Assembly (NCBI RefSeq): GCF_900182915.1
Contig: NZ_FXUG01000001.1
Span: 1,054,001 to 1,118,000 of the forward strand
Direction: 5' to 3'
DNA: 64,000 nt
Origin: Neorhodopirellula lusitana
GTDB taxonomy: Bacteria; Planctomycetota; Planctomycetia; Pirellulales; Pirellulaceae
In this document: positions 60,550 through 64,000 of the stretch, one piece after another
How positions within the stretch are numbered: position 1 is the first letter of the stretch
Layout: every line of letters starts with the position of its first letter
The notes under the pieces: generated by a model
Seen by the model: the letters and a program-made list of their open reading frames with translations, nothing else
Told to the model about the DNA's origin: nothing
Database searches by the model: none
Position numbers and translations under genes: made by a program

Positions 60550-63362
60550 TGATCTGCGTTCGTAAACAATGTGAGCCGCCAAGAAACATAGGTTCCTTCA
60601 GGCCGTTTGAGATGCCTTCACCCGCCCTTTGGGAGGGTCGAGCGAAGCGAGGGGAGGGTCGAGCACTCGATCCATTGCGTAACCCTCCCCGGCCCGAAGC
60701 GGGCCGACCCTCCCAGGGGGAGGGTGAAACGAACCGATGGAGTCTAAGGTTTTCGGCTAGCGCCGTCGGCTCAATTGTTGTCCTTCTGATGATGACCGCA
60801 TGCTTCAATCCTGCCACGGCCGAAGAATGGGGGCTGATGAAAACTCACTGCGGCAAATGTCATTTGACTGAAGACCCCGAGGGCGACTTCAGCTTGCGTT
60901 CGTTGGGGCTCATGCCAAGCGAAGACAGTTCCGATCTTTGGATAGCCAGCGTTGATTACCTCAAGAGTGAGGAAATGCCGCCGGCGGAGTCAAACAAGAT
61001 GACCGCTGTGGAACGGGATCGTTTGATTGAGTTTCTCGAAAGCAAGCTGCGTAGCTTTGATGCTCAAGCAAGCGAATCCGAACGTGTTGCCCCACGTCGT
61101 TTGAACAATCGCGAGATTGCAAAGAGCATCGCGGATGTGTTGATGATCGAAGACGTCGGCACGCATCAGCCGATGGCGAGTTTGTTGGGTGACACACTGC
61201 ATGATGGGTTTGATACCCATGGCGAGTCCCTTGGAATCAGTGAGTTTCACTTGGATCAATATATCGACGCGATTCGAAAGGTGATCGATGGTGCCATCCT
61301 TTCGGACGATCGCCCCGAAACGAAACACTACCTGGTGGAGTCAACGGATCTGAAACGGACCAGCATCTCGCAGCGTCCGCGTCCCGAAGGCCCAGGCCGG
61401 AATCCTGACTCTCTTGATTTCCATGACATTCGCTCTCAAATGTATTTCACAAATTTCGATACGGTTCCAGCGACCGGGCGTTACCGCATCAAGATTCGTG
61501 CCACGGGCGTCGATCGCGGTGTCTACGATTCGGAGGAGACCGGAGTTTACGCTGGTGACCCGATCCGGCTGAGCGTTCACATGGGCGATCGAGTTCGTAC
61601 GTTCGACCTGCCCGACAACAAGGTCAAGGTGATCGAGTTGGACGAATGGATCGTGAAGGGCACGAAGGTTCAGATGTCCTACCCGACTGACGGACTTCGC
61701 ATGCGGGGCAACGGGAACTTTAAGTTTCAGTACGGAATCGCTGCTGAATACATCAAAGAGAACAACCCCGAAACTTACGCGAAAGTGCTGGCGGAAGTGG
61801 TGCCGAAGTCGAAGGGCCGAAGTAAATCGCCGGGCCACTGGAGTCACTGGACGGGTGAATGGCAGGGTCCGCGGCCACGCGTTTTCGGTGCCGAGGTGGA
61901 AGGGCCGATCTACGAAAGTTGGCCGCCCAAGCGGCAGGTCGCGTTGCTCGGCGACCAGCCGAACACTGGCAACGCCGAAGCCATCCTGCGTCCGATCGCA
62001 GCACGAGCATGGCGACGTGACGTGGTCGATGGCGAGCTGGACACGATCGTCCAGTTAGTTCAATCGCGAACCAAGGCTCTGGGGCACGTCGAAGCGTTAA
62101 AGGAAGGTATTGTTGCGATTCTGGTAACGCCTTCGTTCCTGATGATCAATCCCGAACCCGGCGAAGGGCACGATCGTTTCGCTACCAAGCTGAGTTACCT
62201 CCTGAAGAGCACGACGCCGGATCAGCGAATTCGCAGAATTGCTAGCGAAGGCAAACTCGATTCGTTCGAAGGAGTTCGCAAGGAGGTTGCCTACCAACTC
62301 GGTCAACCGCCAGCGGAAGAGTTTTTGAAAGAGTTCCCGCAAGCGTGGTTACAACTCGATCGTATCACGTTCATGGAACCCGATCCGGTTCTGTATAAAC
62401 TGTTCGAAAAGAAACGCATCAGCGAAGACATGACGAACGAAGCGTTGGCGATGTTCCGTTATGCGATCGCGAACAACATTCCGGTACCTGAGTTGCTGAC
62501 GGCGAATTATTCGTTCGTCAATGCGGACCTTGCGAAGGTCTACAACATCGACGACGTGCCGGAGGATTCCGTGCTGCGTAAGTACGAGTTCAAGGACGGA
62601 AGACGCGGCGGCTTGCTCGGCATGGGGGCGTTCCTGACGCTGACCGCAGATAGCCTGGGGACATCGCCGATCCATCGTGCGGTCTACGTGATGGAGAACT
62701 TCATGGGCATTGAGCCCACGCCGCCCCCGGCTGACGTCAAGATTTCGGAACCGGACGTCAGGTCGGCCACAACCATTCGTGAGGTGCTCGCATTGCACGC
62801 GTCGGACGAGAGTTGTGCGTCGTGCCACCGAGCGATTGATCCTTACGGTTACGCGTTCGAGAACTTTGGCCCGATGGGCGAGTGGCGTGACTTTTATGCT
62901 TCGCGTGACATTGATCTGACAGCAAACGATAAAGTTTCCGGACAACAGAACGCAAAGCCCAAGCCCGAAGACGCTGACGAGGATGCCGCCGGCAAGAAGA
63001 ATAGGAAGGCAAGAGATAAAAGCGGCAAGGCGAAAGCAGGCAATGAAAAGGTACGAAGCGGAAAGAACAACAAACGCGGTGCAGCGACTGTCGCATCCGG
63101 AATCCCGATCGATGCGTCAGCCAAGTTCCGTAGCGGGGCTGAGTACCGCGATATCATCGAGTTCCGCGAACTCATGAAGGCGGATGCTTCCCGTGATCGT
63201 TTTGTTCGTTGCTTCATTACAAAGCTGCTAACCTACGCCAACGGCACCGAGCCGGAAGACTACACTGAAGTCGAACGGATTCTGGCGAAGTCGGCTGAGA
63301 ACGACTACCGCATCGTCGACACGATTGCTGCGGTCGTGGACAGTCCGCTTTTCCGTGAATAG
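60549..63362 (+). CDS. DUF1592/DUF1588-type secreted cytochrome protein with inverted repeat in N-terminus
   Basis: 937 residues if started at ATG 60549, which overlaps the DUF1552 stop (TAATG). A long region translated from a 112-base inverted repeat precedes the true signal peptide (FSASAVGSIVVLLMMTACFNPATA, about residues 70-93). Then CGKCH (101-105), RRLNNREIAKSIADVLMIED, FRYAIANNIPVPELLTANY, RGGLLGMGAFLTLTADSLGTSPIHRA and CASCH (756-760). Near the C-terminus is a low-complexity basic region (KKNRKARDKSGKAKAGNEK). Same family as the 28920-31574 product. The only in-frame start after most of the repeat is TTG 60675, so the true start is uncertain. Confidence 0.85.
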   Translation: MICVRKQCEPPRNIGSFRPFEMPSPALWEGRAKRGEGRALDPLRNPPRPEAGRPSQGEGETNRWSLRFSASAVGSIVVLLMMTACFNPATAEEWGLMKTHCGKCHLTEDPEGDFSLRSLGLMPSEDSSDLWIASVDYLKSEEMPPAESNKMTAVERDRLIEFLESKLRSFDAQASESERVAPRRLNNREIAKSIADVLMIEDVGTHQPMASLLGDTLHDGFDTHGESLGISEFHLDQYIDAIRKVIDGAILSDDRPETKHYLVESTDLKRTSISQRPRPEGPGRNPDSLDFHDIRSQMYFTNFDTVPATGRYRIKIRATGVDRGVYDSEETGVYAGDPIRLSVHMGDRVRTFDLPDNKVKVIELDEWIVKGTKVQMSYPTDGLRMRGNGNFKFQYGIAAEYIKENNPETYAKVLAEVVPKSKGRSKSPGHWSHWTGEWQGPRPRVFGAEVEGPIYESWPPKRQVALLGDQPNTGNAEAILRPIAARAWRRDVVDGELDTIVQLVQSRTKALGHVEALKEGIVAILVTPSFLMINPEPGEGHDRFATKLSYLLKSTTPDQRIRRIASEGKLDSFEGVRKEVAYQLGQPPAEEFLKEFPQAWLQLDRITFMEPDPVLYKLFEKKRISEDMTNEALAMFRYAIANNIPVPELLTANYSFVNADLAKVYNIDDVPEDSVLRKYEFKDGRRGGLLGMGAFLTLTADSLGTSPIHRAVYVMENFMGIEPTPPPADVKISEPDVRSATTIREVLALHASDESCASCHRAIDPYGYAFENFGPMGEWRDFYASRDIDLTANDKVSGQQNAKPKPEDADEDAAGKKNRKARDKSGKAKAGNEKVRSGKNNKRGAATVASGIPIDASAKFRSGAEYRDIIEFRELMKADASRDRFVRCFITKLLTYANGTEPEDYTEVERILAKSAENDYRIVDTIAAVVDSPLFRE
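60617..60728. repeat. 112-base inverted repeat inside the DUF1592 gene
   Basis: Arms begin TTCACCCGCCC and end GGGAGGGTGAA, with internal CCCTCCC/GGGAGGG and GGCCCGAAGCGGGCC hairpins. It resembles dispersed CCCTCCC-type palindromes. It is read through in frame between the upstream ATG and the signal peptide. Confidence 0.7.
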
Positions 63363-63559
63363 AAGCAAAGCATGCCCTGAAAGACGACGCTACGAAGCTT
63401 TGATTTTACGTGTTTTGCCAGACGTTAGCGACCGGGCTGTGCCCTCCGCTTCGTCGTCCTTGCCAAATACCGGAGGCGCACGTCCGCCCGATACCAACTG
63501 CTTCATTGCGTTTCCTGACAAGGCCCAACATCCATGTCCCAACACGCCAGAAAGAAACG

Positions 63560-64000
63560 ATGCTTCATCGAATGAAACCCAATCACTGCACTGTCTTTTT
63601 CCTGATTTTTATGTCGCTGGGTGCTGTCGCGACCTCCGCACCTGTCATCGCAGACGAACCGGCCAATCCGACACTCGATCGCCCCAACATTCTTTGGATC
63701 ATGATCGAGGATTGGTCGCCTGACCTGTCGTGCTACGGCACGAAAGGAGTCCACACACCGCATGTCGACCAATTGGCGTCGCAAGGCATTCGCTACGAGT
63801 CCGCGTTCACGACGTCGCCGGTTTGTTCGACATCCCGATCCGCGATGATGACGGGTTTCCATCAGAACTACATCCGTGCCAACCAACACCGCGAATACGA
63901 CAAGCAACCACTACCGCACGGCATCAAGCCGATCCCGCACCTGTTTCAAGAGGCTGGCTATTTCACAGCCTTGATGAGCTACAAGACGGACTGCAATTTC
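63560..64000 (+). CDS. S1 sulfatase, N-terminal part (cut by window end)
   Basis: The frame opens at ATG 63560 (alternative ATG 63572) and is still open at the window end. A signal peptide (CTVFFLIFMSLGAVATSAPVIA) is followed by RPNILWIMIEDWSPDLSCYG and the formylglycine site Cys89 in VCSTSRSAMMTG. The motif is C-S-T-S-R, with Thr where the canonical motif has Pro or Ala. It then continues with HLFQEAGYFTALMSYKTDCNF. This form occurs in a sulfatase branch near heparan N-sulfatase-like proteins. It follows the DUF1592 gene by about 200 bases. Confidence 0.9.
   Translation, partial: MLHRMKPNHCTVFFLIFMSLGAVATSAPVIADEPANPTLDRPNILWIMIEDWSPDLSCYGTKGVHTPHVDQLASQGIRYESAFTTSPVCSTSRSAMMTGFHQNYIRANQHREYDKQPLPHGIKPIPHLFQEAGYFTALMSYKTDCNF

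Overview
The window looks like chromosomal DNA of a marine planctomycete, most probably a Rhodopirellula-like member of the Pirellulaceae. This rests on family content: DUF1559 proteins with prepilin-like N-termini, DUF1592 (PSCyt1-type) cytochrome proteins paired with DUF1552 Tat proteins, an ECF sigma/FecR pair, many formylglycine-type S1 sulfatases, and DHODH-like proteins next to universal stress proteins. No rRNA, tRNA or CRISPR array was seen.

Region 1 (about 0-24 kb) is a stress, redox and signalling island. It holds two small CXXCH cytochromes, two flavodoxin-fold proteins (one HemG-like), a P2-type cation ATPase, a class I fructose-bisphosphate aldolase, three universal stress proteins, two DHODH-like flavoproteins, a kinase-like/P-loop fusion, an orphan PolX-type HhH protein, a secreted DsrE protein and a BON protein. 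Its regulators are an NtrC-type sigma54 activator, three histidine kinases and a single-domain receiver. One kinase has a FixL-type haem PAS domain (His65 and Arg85, 20 residues apart as in rhizobial FixL). Upstream of most transcription units there is a -24/-12 element (TGGCAC-N5-TTGC or close), usually 20-60 bases before a good ribosome-binding site. The same element precedes a helical lipoprotein (about 51.3 kb) and a DUF11 surface protein (about 53.3 kb). I infer a sigma54-dependent, probably oxygen- or redox-responsive regulon, similar in content to the mycobacterial DosR dormancy set but under a different sigma factor.

Region 2 (24-39 kb) has a DUF1559 gene with a downstream lipoprotein, an ECF sigma/FecR pair, a decayed DUF1592 copy carrying a 112-base MITE, a DUF1559 remnant, an intact DUF1592/DUF1552/EF-hand set, and a sugar-acid block (zinc dehydrogenase, GntP permease, lactonase-PhoD fusion). 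Several long intergenic palindromes lie between these genes.

Region 3 (39-49 kb) is a co-directional polysaccharide-degradation operon: a beta-propeller glycosidase-like protein, three sulfatases, a beta-helix protein and a GH97 enzyme, with ATGA overlaps between the first three genes.

Region 4 (49-64 kb) begins with a broken IS630-family element beside a 122-base copy of the lactonase gene. A gene-poor 2-kb stretch and the DUF11 protein follow. It ends with a second sulfatase cluster (beta-helix protein, sulfatase, sulfatase remnant), a DUF1552/DUF1592 pair whose second gene has a 112-base inverted repeat inside its N-terminus, and a sulfatase cut off by the window end.
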